A stretch of 64,000 bases of DNA from assembly GCA_040221095.1 (NCBI GenBank), contig JAVJVP010000013.1, positions 297,095 through 361,094 on the forward strand. The letters run 5' to 3'. The translations under genes were made by a program, and so were the position numbers. Origin of the DNA: UBA1479 sp040221095 (GTDB lineage Bacteria; Pseudomonadota; Alphaproteobacteria; Rhodospirillales; Casp-alpha2). The notes beneath the pieces were generated by a model that was not told the DNA's origin, did no database searches, and was given only the letters and a program-made list of their open reading frames with translations. Shown one piece after another: positions 31,385 through 40,000 of the stretch. Numbering within the stretch: position 1 is the first letter of the stretch; the number at the start of each line of letters is the position of its first letter.

Positions 31385-34300
31385 ATGTTCCTTCTGAAAC
31401 TGCTTGCCGCGCTTGTGGCGAAATTCTCTCCGCCGGCGCCGGAAAAAGGCAGCCGCGGCGATGACGTCATTGTCGGCGGCAACGGGCGCGACAAGATCGA
31501 CGGCCGCGCCGGGGACGATACCCTCGACGGCGCCGGCGGCGACGACAAGGTGTATGGCGGGTCCGGTAACGACGTGATCGAGGGCGGGTCGGGCAACGAT
31601 CGTGTGTCCGGTGGCCGCGGCGACGACATCCTGTCCGGCGGCACGGGCAACGATCATATCGACGGCGGCCGTGGTAACGACGTCATCAACGGCGGCGACG
31701 GCCGTGATCTGGTCCATGCCGGCAGCGGCAATGACACCGTTTCCGGCGGCGCGGGACGGGATTTCATCGACGGCGGCAAGGGGAATGACGTCCTCTCGGG
31801 TGGCGCCGGCAGCGATCACGTCAAGGGCGGCAAGGGCGACGACACCGCCGTCTACGTGATGGGCGACAACGCCGGCAGCCGCGACACCTACGAGGGCGGC
31901 AAGGGCGTGGACACCCTGCGCCTGGACCTGACCCAGGCGGAATGGATGCGCGCCGACGTGCAGCGCGACATCCGCGACTATCTGGAATTCATCGACGACC
32001 ACACGGGCCGCAAAGGCGAAGCCGACGGCAAGTGGTTCACGTTCTCGGCCTTCGGCCTGAAGGCCAAGGAATTCGAGAACCTGAAGATCGTCGTCGACGG
32101 GGTCGAAATCGATCCCACGGACCAGGCGGTGACCGCGGTCAACGACCTGTTCACCTCGGCCGAGGAAGACAGCGTCGTGACCGGCAACGTCCTGGCCAAC
32201 GACGTCGTGCCCGACCTGGTGAAGACCGTGACCCTGGTCAACGGCCCGGCCGTGGGCAGCTTGACCCTGAACAACGACGGCACCTTCGCCTACGATCCGG
32301 GCCAGGCCTTCAACCACCTGAGCGCCGGCGACACGGCGACACAGACCTTCACCTACCGCGTCACAGACGCCGACGGCGACACCGACACGGCCGTCGTGAC
32401 CATCAAGATCACCGGCACCAACGACGGCCCCGTGGCCGCGCTGGACGTGGTCGCGAATGGGGTCGAGGACACGGCCCTGGTCATTTCGGCGGGGGACCTG
32501 CTGGCAAACGACACGGACGCGGACGCCAATGACACGCTGACCATCGGCGCCGTCGGCAACCCCCAGGGCGGCACGGTCGCCCTGGACGGCAACGGCGACG
32601 TGGTGTTCACGCCCGCCCCGAACCATTCCGGCCCGGCCAGTTTCACCTATACCGTGGTCGACGGCGCGGGTGCGCAATCCACCGCCACCGTCACCTTCGA
32701 GATCGAGGCCACTGCCGACCAGCCGGTCCTGACGGTTCAGGACGTGACCGGTCAGGCGGGCCAGCCCCTGGCGCTCGACATCGCCGCCGCCTTGACCGAC
32801 ACGGACGGCTCGGAAATTCTCAGCCTGACTCTGTCCGGCCTGCCGGCCGGCAGCCTGCTGTCGGCGGGCACGGCCAACGGTGACGGGACTTTCACGCTCG
32901 CCCCCGGCGACCTTGCCGGCCTGACCCTGACCCCGCCCACGGGCGTTTCGGGCGACGTCACGGTCCAGGTCACGGCGACCGCCACGGAACAATCCAACGG
33001 CGCCAGCGCCGCCGTCACGGCGGCCTTCGTCCTGGCCCTGCCGGCCGCCAATCAGGCGCCGTCGGACATCGCCCTGGACGCGACCAGCGTGCTGGAAAAC
33101 GAAAAGGGCTGGGTCGTCGGCACGCTCAGCGTTACCGACCCCGATGCGGGTGACAGCCATACCCTGGCGGTCAGCGACGCGCGGTTCGAGATCGTTGCCG
33201 GGCAATTGAAGCTGAAGGACGGCATCGCGCTCGATTTCGAGGCGACGCCGACGGTATCCGTCGACGTCACGGCGACGGACGCGGGCGGGCTCAACCGCAC
33301 GGAAACCTTCGTCATCACGGTCGACGACGTGCCCGACACGGTGACCCAGGGCAACGATCTGCTGATCGGCTCGTCCGGCAACGACGTCATCGACGGGCTT
33401 GGCGGTAACGATACGATTTACGGGCTCGGCGGCGACGATCTGCTGATCGGCGGCGCGGGACACGACTCCCTGTACGGCGGTGCCGGCAATGACGAACTGG
33501 TCGGCGGCGCCGGAAACAATCTTCTCGACGGCGGCGACGGCGACGACATCCTGCGCGGCGGCAACGGCAACAACACGGTGCTGGCCGGTGCCGGCAGCGA
33601 CGAAATCTATTTGGGCGACGGGGATAATTATGTCGATGGCGGTGACGGCGACGACATTGTCGAAGCCGGGGAATTCGGTAACGGCGACAACATCCTGATC
33701 GGCGGCGCCGGGGACGACGATCTTTCCGCAGGCGACGGCGACAACCGGGTGTTCGCGGGCATCGGCAACGACGTCGTCGACCTGGGCGACGGCGACAACG
33801 AGGTCGATGGCGGCGACGGCGACGACGAAATTCTCGTCGGCAACGGCAACAATGTGATCCATGGCGGCGCCGGCAACGATCTGATCGACGGCCTGGACGG
33901 CGACAACACGATCTATGGCGACGACGGCGACGATCTTGTCATCGTCGACGACGGCGACAACCGCATCTTCGGCGGCGCCGGCAACGATGACCTGGATGCC
34001 GGCGACGGCGACAACTACATCGACGGCGGCGACGGCGACGACATCATCATCGTCGGCGACGGCAACAACGAAATCTACGGCGGCGCCGGGGACGACGACA
34101 TCGAAACCGGGTACGGCGAGAATTACATCGATGCCGGCGACGGCGACGACTTCGTGACCCTGGACGACGGCGGCGCCATCGTGTTCGGCGGGGCCGGCGA
34201 CGACGACATCTGGGCCTATGGCGGCGACAACGTGATTGACGCCGGCGACGGTGACGACATCGTGGAAACGGGCGACGGCGACGACATCCTCACCGGCGGC

Positions 34301-34654
34301 CTGGGCCAGGACATCCTGATCGGCGGCGAGGGGCGCGACGTGTTCATCTACCGCTCGGCCGACGAATCCGGCGTCGGGGCGGCCCTGCGCGACGTGATCG
34401 AGGATTTCGATGCCGGCGGCGCCGGGACTTCCGTCGATATCCTTGATTTCTCGGGCTTCGTGACCGGTGTGTTCGCCTTCCTGGGCGACGAGACCAATGC
34501 CTTCGACGGCGGCGGCAACACCCAGGCGCGGTTCAACGATCAGACCAAGATCCTGGAAATCGACGCCGACGGCGACGCTCAGGTCGACATGGAAATCGAG
34601 CTGACGGACACGGACGGTGCCGCCCTCGACGACAGCGACTTCAACGTCACCTGA
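31385..34654 (+). CDS. Large RTX/cadherin-like Ca-binding secreted protein
   Basis: A 1089-aa acidic protein from ATG 31385 (MFLLKLLAALVAKFS; the frame is open to 31298). The first RTX block (about 20-150) has repeated GGxGxDxx nonapeptides. Two tandem VCBS/cadherin-like modules of about 100 aa follow (LANDVVPDLVKTV, LLANDTDADANDTL), then Ig/cadherin-like segments to about 680. The second, longer RTX block (about 685-985) has alternating GDGDN and GGAGDD units. It ends in a serralysin-C-like segment (FIYRSADESG ... DILDFSGF) and an acidic tail. The design fits type I secretion through a C-terminal signal, as an adhesin or surface protein. No transporter genes lie nearby, and no catalytic domain is seen. 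Confidence 0.82.
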   Translation: MFLLKLLAALVAKFSPPAPEKGSRGDDVIVGGNGRDKIDGRAGDDTLDGAGGDDKVYGGSGNDVIEGGSGNDRVSGGRGDDILSGGTGNDHIDGGRGNDVINGGDGRDLVHAGSGNDTVSGGAGRDFIDGGKGNDVLSGGAGSDHVKGGKGDDTAVYVMGDNAGSRDTYEGGKGVDTLRLDLTQAEWMRADVQRDIRDYLEFIDDHTGRKGEADGKWFTFSAFGLKAKEFENLKIVVDGVEIDPTDQAVTAVNDLFTSAEEDSVVTGNVLANDVVPDLVKTVTLVNGPAVGSLTLNNDGTFAYDPGQAFNHLSAGDTATQTFTYRVTDADGDTDTAVVTIKITGTNDGPVAALDVVANGVEDTALVISAGDLLANDTDADANDTLTIGAVGNPQGGTVALDGNGDVVFTPAPNHSGPASFTYTVVDGAGAQSTATVTFEIEATADQPVLTVQDVTGQAGQPLALDIAAALTDTDGSEILSLTLSGLPAGSLLSAGTANGDGTFTLAPGDLAGLTLTPPTGVSGDVTVQVTATATEQSNGASAAVTAAFVLALPAANQAPSDIALDATSVLENEKGWVVGTLSVTDPDAGDSHTLAVSDARFEIVAGQLKLKDGIALDFEATPTVSVDVTATDAGGLNRTETFVITVDDVPDTVTQGNDLLIGSSGNDVIDGLGGNDTIYGLGGDDLLIGGAGHDSLYGGAGNDELVGGAGNNLLDGGDGDDILRGGNGNNTVLAGAGSDEIYLGDGDNYVDGGDGDDIVEAGEFGNGDNILIGGAGDDDLSAGDGDNRVFAGIGNDVVDLGDGDNEVDGGDGDDEILVGNGNNVIHGGAGNDLIDGLDGDNTIYGDDGDDLVIVDDGDNRIFGGAGNDDLDAGDGDNYIDGGDGDDIIIVGDGNNEIYGGAGDDDIETGYGENYIDAGDGDDFVTLDDGGAIVFGGAGDDDIWAYGGDNVIDAGDGDDIVETGDGDDILTGGLGQDILIGGEGRDVFIYRSADESGVGAALRDVIEDFDAGGAGTSVDILDFSGFVTGVFAFLGDETNAFDGGGNTQARFNDQTKILEIDADGDAQVDMEIELTDTDGAALDDSDFNVT

Positions 34655-34812
34655 TCCCTTGCATTAGGATTCCTTGGGCGCTTGTTAAGCAAATCTCGCT
34701 TGCGGCGGGCGGGCGCCTGAGGCCCACTTATGGGTGGGGACTGGCCGAAACAGGCCGATCCGCATAGAATTCCGGAAAATCGGAACATCCATACGATCCT
34801 TGGGAGAAAATC

Positions 34813-35667
34813 ATGCCGAAACTGTTGTCGGAACAACAGGTCAGTCAATTCCGCGAGGACGGCTACGTCGCTCCCGTCCCCATCATGTCGGCCGACGAGG
34901 CCCTGTCCTACCGCCGCCGCTTCGAGGCCTATGAGACGGCCCAGGGCGGCTGGTACGAACTGTCCAAGGGGCAGAAGCTTTATCTGCTGCAGACCTGGGC
35001 GGCGGAACTGGTGTCCCATCCCAAGATTCTCGATGCGGTCGAGGACGTGCTCGGCCCGGATATCCTGGCCTGGGGCTGTTCGCTCTTCGTCAAGGACGCG
35101 AACGATCCCGGCTTCGTGTCCTGGCATCAGGACGCGACTTATTGGGGCCTGTCCAAGCCCGACGTGCTGACCGCCTGGGTCGCCCTGTCACCGGCCACGG
35201 TGGCAGCCGGCTGCATGAAGGTGATGCCCGGCAGCCACAAGTGGAATCAGGTCGATCACCGCGACACCCTGGACAAGAACAACCTGTTGACCCGGGGCCA
35301 GGAACTTGCGGTCGAGGTCAACGAGGACGAGGCGGCCTACATGCCGCTCAACCCCGGCGAGGTTTCGCTGCACCATGTGCTGATTGCCCATGCCTCGACC
35401 CCCAACACCACGGACGACCGGCGCATCGGCTTCGCCATCCGCTACATCCGTCCCGACGTGTCGCAGGTCAACGCCGACAAGGACTGCGCCTGGCTGGTCC
35501 GCGGCACGGACACCCACGGCAACTTCATCCATGAAACCCCGCCCGACGCGGACATGGACGAGGCGGCCCTGGCTGAATACGCGCGCATCATGAAGCTGCG
35601 CCAGAGCATCCTGTACAAGGGGGTTCAGGGCAAGCCGGCCCATACGGACCTGACCGCCGCCAGCTAA
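34813..35667 (+). CDS. Phytanoyl-CoA dioxygenase family protein
   Basis: A 284-aa Fe(II)/2-oxoglutarate-dependent oxygenase. The iron facial triad is visible as H-x-D in WHQDATYWGL and a distal His in EVSLHHVLIAHAS; the 2-oxoglutarate-binding Arg is probably in RRIGFAIRYIRPDV. GGGAGA precedes the ATG. It lies upstream of a class III CoA-transferase and an acyl-CoA dehydrogenase-fold gene on the same strand, which suggests a joint catabolic route, but the substrate is unknown. Confidence 0.85.
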   Translation: MPKLLSEQQVSQFREDGYVAPVPIMSADEALSYRRRFEAYETAQGGWYELSKGQKLYLLQTWAAELVSHPKILDAVEDVLGPDILAWGCSLFVKDANDPGFVSWHQDATYWGLSKPDVLTAWVALSPATVAAGCMKVMPGSHKWNQVDHRDTLDKNNLLTRGQELAVEVNEDEAAYMPLNPGEVSLHHVLIAHASTPNTTDDRRIGFAIRYIRPDVSQVNADKDCAWLVRGTDTHGNFIHETPPDADMDEAALAEYARIMKLRQSILYKGVQGKPAHTDLTAAS

Positions 35668-35773
35668 GCGCGGGTTTCGCGTTTCATTTTGGCCGCGCGG
35701 TCTTTGCCTGGGCCGAGCGGGGGTGTAGCATGCGTCACCTACAGTCCCCGCCTGCATCCCAACGGAAACATCC

Positions 35774-37012
35774 ATGACCGAAACCACCACCCGCCCCGCC
35801 GGCCCTTTGGCGGGAATCCGCATCCTCGATATGACCCGCATCCTGGCGGGGCCGACCTGCGCCCAGCTATTGGGCGACCTGGGCGCCGACGTGATCAAGA
35901 TCGAACGCCCCGGCGTCGGCGACGACACGCGCAGCTGGGGCCCCCCGTTCCTGACCGCCGAAGACGGCGGCGACCTGGACGAAAGCGCCTATTACCTGGC
36001 GGTCAACCGCAACAAGCGCTCGGTCACCGTCGATTTCTCCCGGCCCGAGGGCGTGGCCCTGATCAAGCGCTTGCTCAAGCATTGCGACGTGCTGGCCCAT
36101 AACCTGAAGGTCGGCGGGCTGGAGAAATTCGGCCTCGGCTACGCGGACCTGAGGGATGATTTCCCGGGCCTGGTCTATTGCCATATCTCCGGCTTCGGTG
36201 AGACGGGGCCCTATGCCAAGCGGCCGGGTTACGACGCCCTGGCCCAGGCCATGGGCGGGATCATGTCCCTGACCGGCAGCCCGGACGGCGAGCCGACCCG
36301 CGTCGGCGTCGGCATTTCCGACATCATGTGCGGCATGTACGCCTCGACCGCGATCCTGGCGGCACTGCGCCACCGCGACAAGACGGGCCAGGGCCAGAAC
36401 ATCGACCTTGGCCTGCTCGACACCACCGTGGCCTGGGCGTCGAACGAGGCGCTGAACTATTTCACCTCGGGCGAGCTGCCCAAGCGGCGCGGCAACCAGC
36501 ACGCCAACATCGTGCCCTATCAGGTGTTCCCGACCAAGGACGGCTATTTCTATCTGGCTGCCGGCAACGACGGGCAGTATTCCCGGTTCTGCGAATTCGC
36601 CGGCGTGCCCGAGCTGGCGACGGACCCGCGCTACGACAGCAACCCGAAGCGTCTGGTCAACCGGGACGAACTGGTTGCCAAGCTGGAACAGGTGACGCCG
36701 AACAAGACCACCCAGGAATGGATCGACGGCCTGGAACAGCGCAACGTGCCCGCCGCCCCGGTCTATAATCTGGAGCAGACCTTCAACGACCCGCAGATCC
36801 AGCACCGCGAGATGAAGATCGAGATGGATCAGCCGCTCGCCAAGGACGGCAAGGTGGCGCTTCTGGGCAATCCCATCAAGCTGTCGGAAACGCCCGTCAG
36901 CTACCGTCGCCCGCCGCCGACCTTGGGCCAGCACACGGACGAGGTTCTGGCCGAGTTGCTGGAGCTCAGCGACGACGACCGTGCCAAGCTGCGCGGCGAC
37001 GGATTGATTTAA
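35774..37012 (+). CDS. CaiB/BaiF (class III) CoA-transferase
   Basis: A 412-aa family III CoA-transferase: GIRILDMTRILAGPTCAQLLGDLGAD at the N-terminus (given here in family order), NRNKRSVTVDF, and the catalytic Asp probably in NIDLGLLDTTVAW near residue 217 or the earlier conserved acid near 170. It ends 14 nt before the acyl-CoA dehydrogenase-like gene, so the two are one operon. Family members move CoA between carboxylates such as succinate, formate/oxalate or carnitine. Because its partner looks like a 3-sulfinopropionyl-CoA desulfinase, a succinyl-CoA:3-sulfinopropionate transferase (Act-like) role is plausible. Confidence 0.88.
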   Translation: MTETTTRPAGPLAGIRILDMTRILAGPTCAQLLGDLGADVIKIERPGVGDDTRSWGPPFLTAEDGGDLDESAYYLAVNRNKRSVTVDFSRPEGVALIKRLLKHCDVLAHNLKVGGLEKFGLGYADLRDDFPGLVYCHISGFGETGPYAKRPGYDALAQAMGGIMSLTGSPDGEPTRVGVGISDIMCGMYASTAILAALRHRDKTGQGQNIDLGLLDTTVAWASNEALNYFTSGELPKRRGNQHANIVPYQVFPTKDGYFYLAAGNDGQYSRFCEFAGVPELATDPRYDSNPKRLVNRDELVAKLEQVTPNKTTQEWIDGLEQRNVPAAPVYNLEQTFNDPQIQHREMKIEMDQPLAKDGKVALLGNPIKLSETPVSYRRPPPTLGQHTDEVLAELLELSDDDRAKLRGDGLI

Positions 37013-37026
37013 AGGGGAATGCCGCC

Positions 37027-38229
37027 ATGTTCGACCTGACCGACGCCCAGAAAGACCTGCGCGACAAGGCCCGCCGGCTGGCCGAAGGGCCCATCGCCGA
37101 GCGCGCCGCCGAGGTCGACCGCACCGAGGAATATCCTTGGGACAACGTGGCGCTGCTGAAGGACGCCGGCTTCATGGGCATGACCATCCCCGAAGCCTAC
37201 GGCGGGCAGGGGCGGTCGTTCCTGGATGCCGTGCTGGTGGTCGAGGAAATGGCCAAGCATTGCGGCGTCACCGGCCGCATCGTGGTCGAGGCCAACATGG
37301 GGGCCATTTCAGCCGTCATGCGTTATGGCTCCGAGGAACAGAAGAAGCTCTGCGCCGAACACGTGCTGGCCGGCGACAAGCCCGCCATCTGCATCACCGA
37401 ACCCAACGCCGGCAGCGCCGCCACGGACATGACGACCCGCGCCGACAAGGTCGGGGACAAATACATCATCAACGGCACCAAGCACTGGATCACCGGTGGC
37501 GGCGTGTCGAAAATCCACCTGATCTTCGCCCGCGTGTTCGAAAACGGCGAGGAGCAGGGCATCGGCGGCTTTCTTGCCGTGCGCAACGAGCATCCGGGCC
37601 TGATCATCGGCACCCGCGAGCCGGCCATGGGTCTGCGCGGCATTCCCGAATGCCAGGTCCATTTCAAGGACCTGGAAGTCCACGAATCCATGGCCGTGAT
37701 CCCGCCCCAGGGCATCCGCCGGGGCTTCGCGGGGCTGATGACCGCCTATAACTCGCAGCGCGTGGGCGCCGGCACGGTGGCGCTGGGCATCGCCCAGGGC
37801 GCCTACGAGAAGGCATTGGCTTACGCCCAGGAACGCGAACAGTTCGGCCGCCCCATCGCCGAATTCCAGGGCCTGCAATGGATGCTGGTCGACATGGCGA
37901 CCCAGATCACGGCGGCGCAGACGTTGATTTACCGCGCCGCCGCCAGCGCCGAAACGGACCAGTCCGGGTTCCCCGACATGACCCTGGCCGCCCAGGCCAA
38001 GATCTTCACCTCGGAAATGGCCATCAAGGTGACGTCCGAGGCGCTTCAGGTGTTCGGCGCCATGGGTTATTCCCGCAACCTGCCGATGGAGCGTATGTAC
38101 CGCGACGCCCGCATGTTCACCATCGGCGGCGGCACGGCCCAGGTTTTGCGCAACATGGTGGCGACCCAGATTCTGGGCCGCAAGCTGCCGCAGACCCGCG
38201 ACGGTTACCAGAAGCTGGCCGAGAAGTAG
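37027..38229 (+). CDS. Acyl-CoA dehydrogenase-fold protein, probable 3-sulfinopropionyl-CoA desulfinase
   Basis: A 400-aa FAD enzyme of the acyl-CoA dehydrogenase superfamily (ITEPNAGSAATDM, ERMYRDARMF). Both places where a dehydrogenase keeps its catalytic Glu are changed: residue 244 is Gln in YNSQRVGAG, and residue 368 is Gly in IGGGTAQ (normally YEGT). Residue 84 is Arg (GVTGRIVVE). From established work on AcdDPN7 of Advenella mimigardefordensis, Arg84 together with Gln246 and Gly366 mark the desulfinase that releases sulfite from 3-sulfinopropionyl-CoA. The pairing with a class III CoA-transferase also matches that pathway. A GGGGA site precedes the ATG. An ordinary dehydrogenase is unlikely unless another base serves. 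Confidence 0.75.
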   Translation: MFDLTDAQKDLRDKARRLAEGPIAERAAEVDRTEEYPWDNVALLKDAGFMGMTIPEAYGGQGRSFLDAVLVVEEMAKHCGVTGRIVVEANMGAISAVMRYGSEEQKKLCAEHVLAGDKPAICITEPNAGSAATDMTTRADKVGDKYIINGTKHWITGGGVSKIHLIFARVFENGEEQGIGGFLAVRNEHPGLIIGTREPAMGLRGIPECQVHFKDLEVHESMAVIPPQGIRRGFAGLMTAYNSQRVGAGTVALGIAQGAYEKALAYAQEREQFGRPIAEFQGLQWMLVDMATQITAAQTLIYRAAASAETDQSGFPDMTLAAQAKIFTSEMAIKVTSEALQVFGAMGYSRNLPMERMYRDARMFTIGGGTAQVLRNMVATQILGRKLPQTRDGYQKLAEK

Positions 38230-38328
38230 GACTGGTTCCTCTCCCGGTAAACTTCCCGCGAGGGGCCTCGTCAGGGGGCTCGGCCGTCCTATATGATCGG
38301 GGATGCCCTCAACTGGTGGAAACGTAAG

Positions 38329-38727
38329 ATGACCGGCAAGATCGAAAAATCCGACGCCGAATGGCGCCAGCAACTGACCGACGAACAGTACAAGGTGACC
38401 CGTCTGGCGGGCACGGAGCGCGCGTTCACGGGCAAATACCACGACGAAAAGACGGCGGGCACCTATGCCTGCATCTGCTGCGGCGAGCCGCTGTTTTCGT
38501 CCGACACCAAGTTCGACAGCGGCACCGGCTGGCCCAGCTATTATCAGCCGGTCAGCCCGGACGCGGTCGTGGAGCATGAGGACGTCAGCTTCTTCATGCG
38601 CCGGGTCGAGGTCGTCTGCGCCAAATGCGACGCCCATCTGGGCCATGTGTTCCCGGACGGGCCCGAGCCGACGGGCCAGCGGTATTGCATCAACTCCGCG
38701 TCCCTGGTCCTGAAGCCGAAGGAATAG
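38329..38727 (+). CDS. msrB: Peptide-methionine (R)-S-oxide reductase
   Basis: Repairs the R-epimer of methionine sulfoxide in proteins (132 aa). Structural zinc comes from CICC and CAKC; SGTGWPSYYQP, HLGHVFPDGP and the catalytic Cys in RYCINSASL are present. No signal peptide, so it is cytoplasmic. ATG 38329 (MTGKIEKSDAEW) fits the family; a slightly longer frame begins at 38293. Confidence 0.95.
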   Translation: MTGKIEKSDAEWRQQLTDEQYKVTRLAGTERAFTGKYHDEKTAGTYACICCGEPLFSSDTKFDSGTGWPSYYQPVSPDAVVEHEDVSFFMRRVEVVCAKCDAHLGHVFPDGPEPTGQRYCINSASLVLKPKE

Positions 38728-38860
38728 GCCCCGGCCTCCGCCGTTTTTCGGATGGGCGGTATGCATGTACCGGCCATAGCCAAACGCCGACTTTTGGAGT
38801 ACCTGTTCGGGCGTAATATCGTGCGCGGAATGCCGCCGGCCCGGGCCCGGCCCTCCGCTG

Positions 38861-40000
38861 ATGTATATGCCCCTTGAAAGTCGTGCAGGTTCCGCCGTGA
38901 TCCGCAACGCCACCTTGGAAGATGTCCCGGTTCTCGCTGAGCTGGAGCAGAAATGCTTCGACACGGACCGGCTGTCGCCGCGCAACTTCCGCTATCTTCT
39001 GACCCGCGGTAATGCGTCGCTCATCGTCGACGAGGCGGCGGGCGCCATCACCGGCTACAGCCTGGTGCTGTTCCACCGCAACACGTCGATGACGCGCCTC
39101 TATTCCTTCGCCGTGCTGCCCGACCGCCAGCGCGGCGGCATCGCCCGCGCCTTGCTGGCCGAGTCGGAAAAGATCGCCCTGGAAAACGGCTTCGTGATGA
39201 TGCGCCTGGAAGTGCGCAAGGACAACGCGCGGGCCCTCGCGTTCTATGAAAAGGCCGGCTACCGCGCCTTTTCGACCTATCCCGATTATTACGAAGACCA
39301 TGTCGACGCGGTGCGCATGGAAAAGGCTCTGGCGCCCCATTTGTCGGCCGAGGACGCGCCCGTGCCCTATTACGCCCAGACCCTGGAATTCACCTGCGGT
39401 CCGGCCTGCCTGATGATGGCCATGAAGGCGCAGGAACCGGACCTGGAACTCGACCGCTCGTTCGAACTGCGTCTGTGGCGTGAGGCGACGACGATCTTCA
39501 TGACCTCGGGCCACGGCGGCTGCGGCCCCTATGGCCTGGCGCTGTCGGCCTGGAAGCGGGGGTTTGCCGTCGATATGTTCGTCAGCGAGGACGGGGCGCT
39601 GTTCGTCGACGGCGTGCGTAACGAGGAAAAGAAAGAGGTCATCCGCCTGGTGCAGGCCGACTTCATCGAGGAAATCGGCAAGACCGGCGTGCGCGTCAAA
39701 CATGCCCCTCCTGCGCTGGCGGACCTGCGCCGCCGGTTCGAAAAGGGCCACTATCCCATCGTTCTGATCAGCGCCTATCGCCTGACCGGCTACAAGGCGC
39801 CGCATTGGATGGCGATCACCGGCTTCGACGACCGCTTCGTCTATGTCCACGAACCCTATGTCGATACGGACGAGGGCGAGACCGACACCGTCTGTTTCGG
39901 TATCCCCATCCGGCTTGGCGAATTCGACCGCATGATGCGCTATGGCGGGTCAAAGCAATATGCGGTGGTTGTCATCGGCCCGAAGAAGAGGAAGCCCTGA
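38861..40000 (+). CDS. GNAT N-acetyltransferase fused to a C39-like peptidase domain
   Basis: A 379-aa two-domain protein. Residues about 13-155 form a GNAT fold (acetyl-CoA loop near PDRQRGGIARALL, then NARALAFYEKAGY). Residues about 165-375 form a C39-like cysteine peptidase: Cys179 in FTCGPACLMM, His315 in PHWMAITGFDD and a following acid. The start could also be ATG 38867 or GTG 38897 (VIRNATLED). Its stop overlaps the start of the RimK-like gene (TGATG). GNAT, papain-like and ATP-grasp combinations have been predicted to build or trim peptide tags. Confidence 0.82.
   Translation: MYMPLESRAGSAVIRNATLEDVPVLAELEQKCFDTDRLSPRNFRYLLTRGNASLIVDEAAGAITGYSLVLFHRNTSMTRLYSFAVLPDRQRGGIARALLAESEKIALENGFVMMRLEVRKDNARALAFYEKAGYRAFSTYPDYYEDHVDAVRMEKALAPHLSAEDAPVPYYAQTLEFTCGPACLMMAMKAQEPDLELDRSFELRLWREATTIFMTSGHGGCGPYGLALSAWKRGFAVDMFVSEDGALFVDGVRNEEKKEVIRLVQADFIEEIGKTGVRVKHAPPALADLRRRFEKGHYPIVLISAYRLTGYKAPHWMAITGFDDRFVYVHEPYVDTDEGETDTVCFGIPIRLGEFDRMMRYGGSKQYAVVVIGPKKRKP

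Noticed and set aside
30950..33862. Long minus-strand frame of Val/Ala/Asp repeats opposite the RTX gene
   Set aside because: The repeats are the complement of GGxGxDxx codons; it also crosses the terminator and the small peptide gene.
33360..34320. DNA repeats resembling a minisatellite or CRISPR array
   Set aside because: The units are 9-codon RTX nonapeptides with drifted sequence in frame, without constant repeats or unique spacers.
38861..38896. GNAT start fixed at GTG 38897
   Set aside because: VIRNATLED fits the family, but there is no decisive ribosome site; the ATG at 38861 is kept with the alternative noted.
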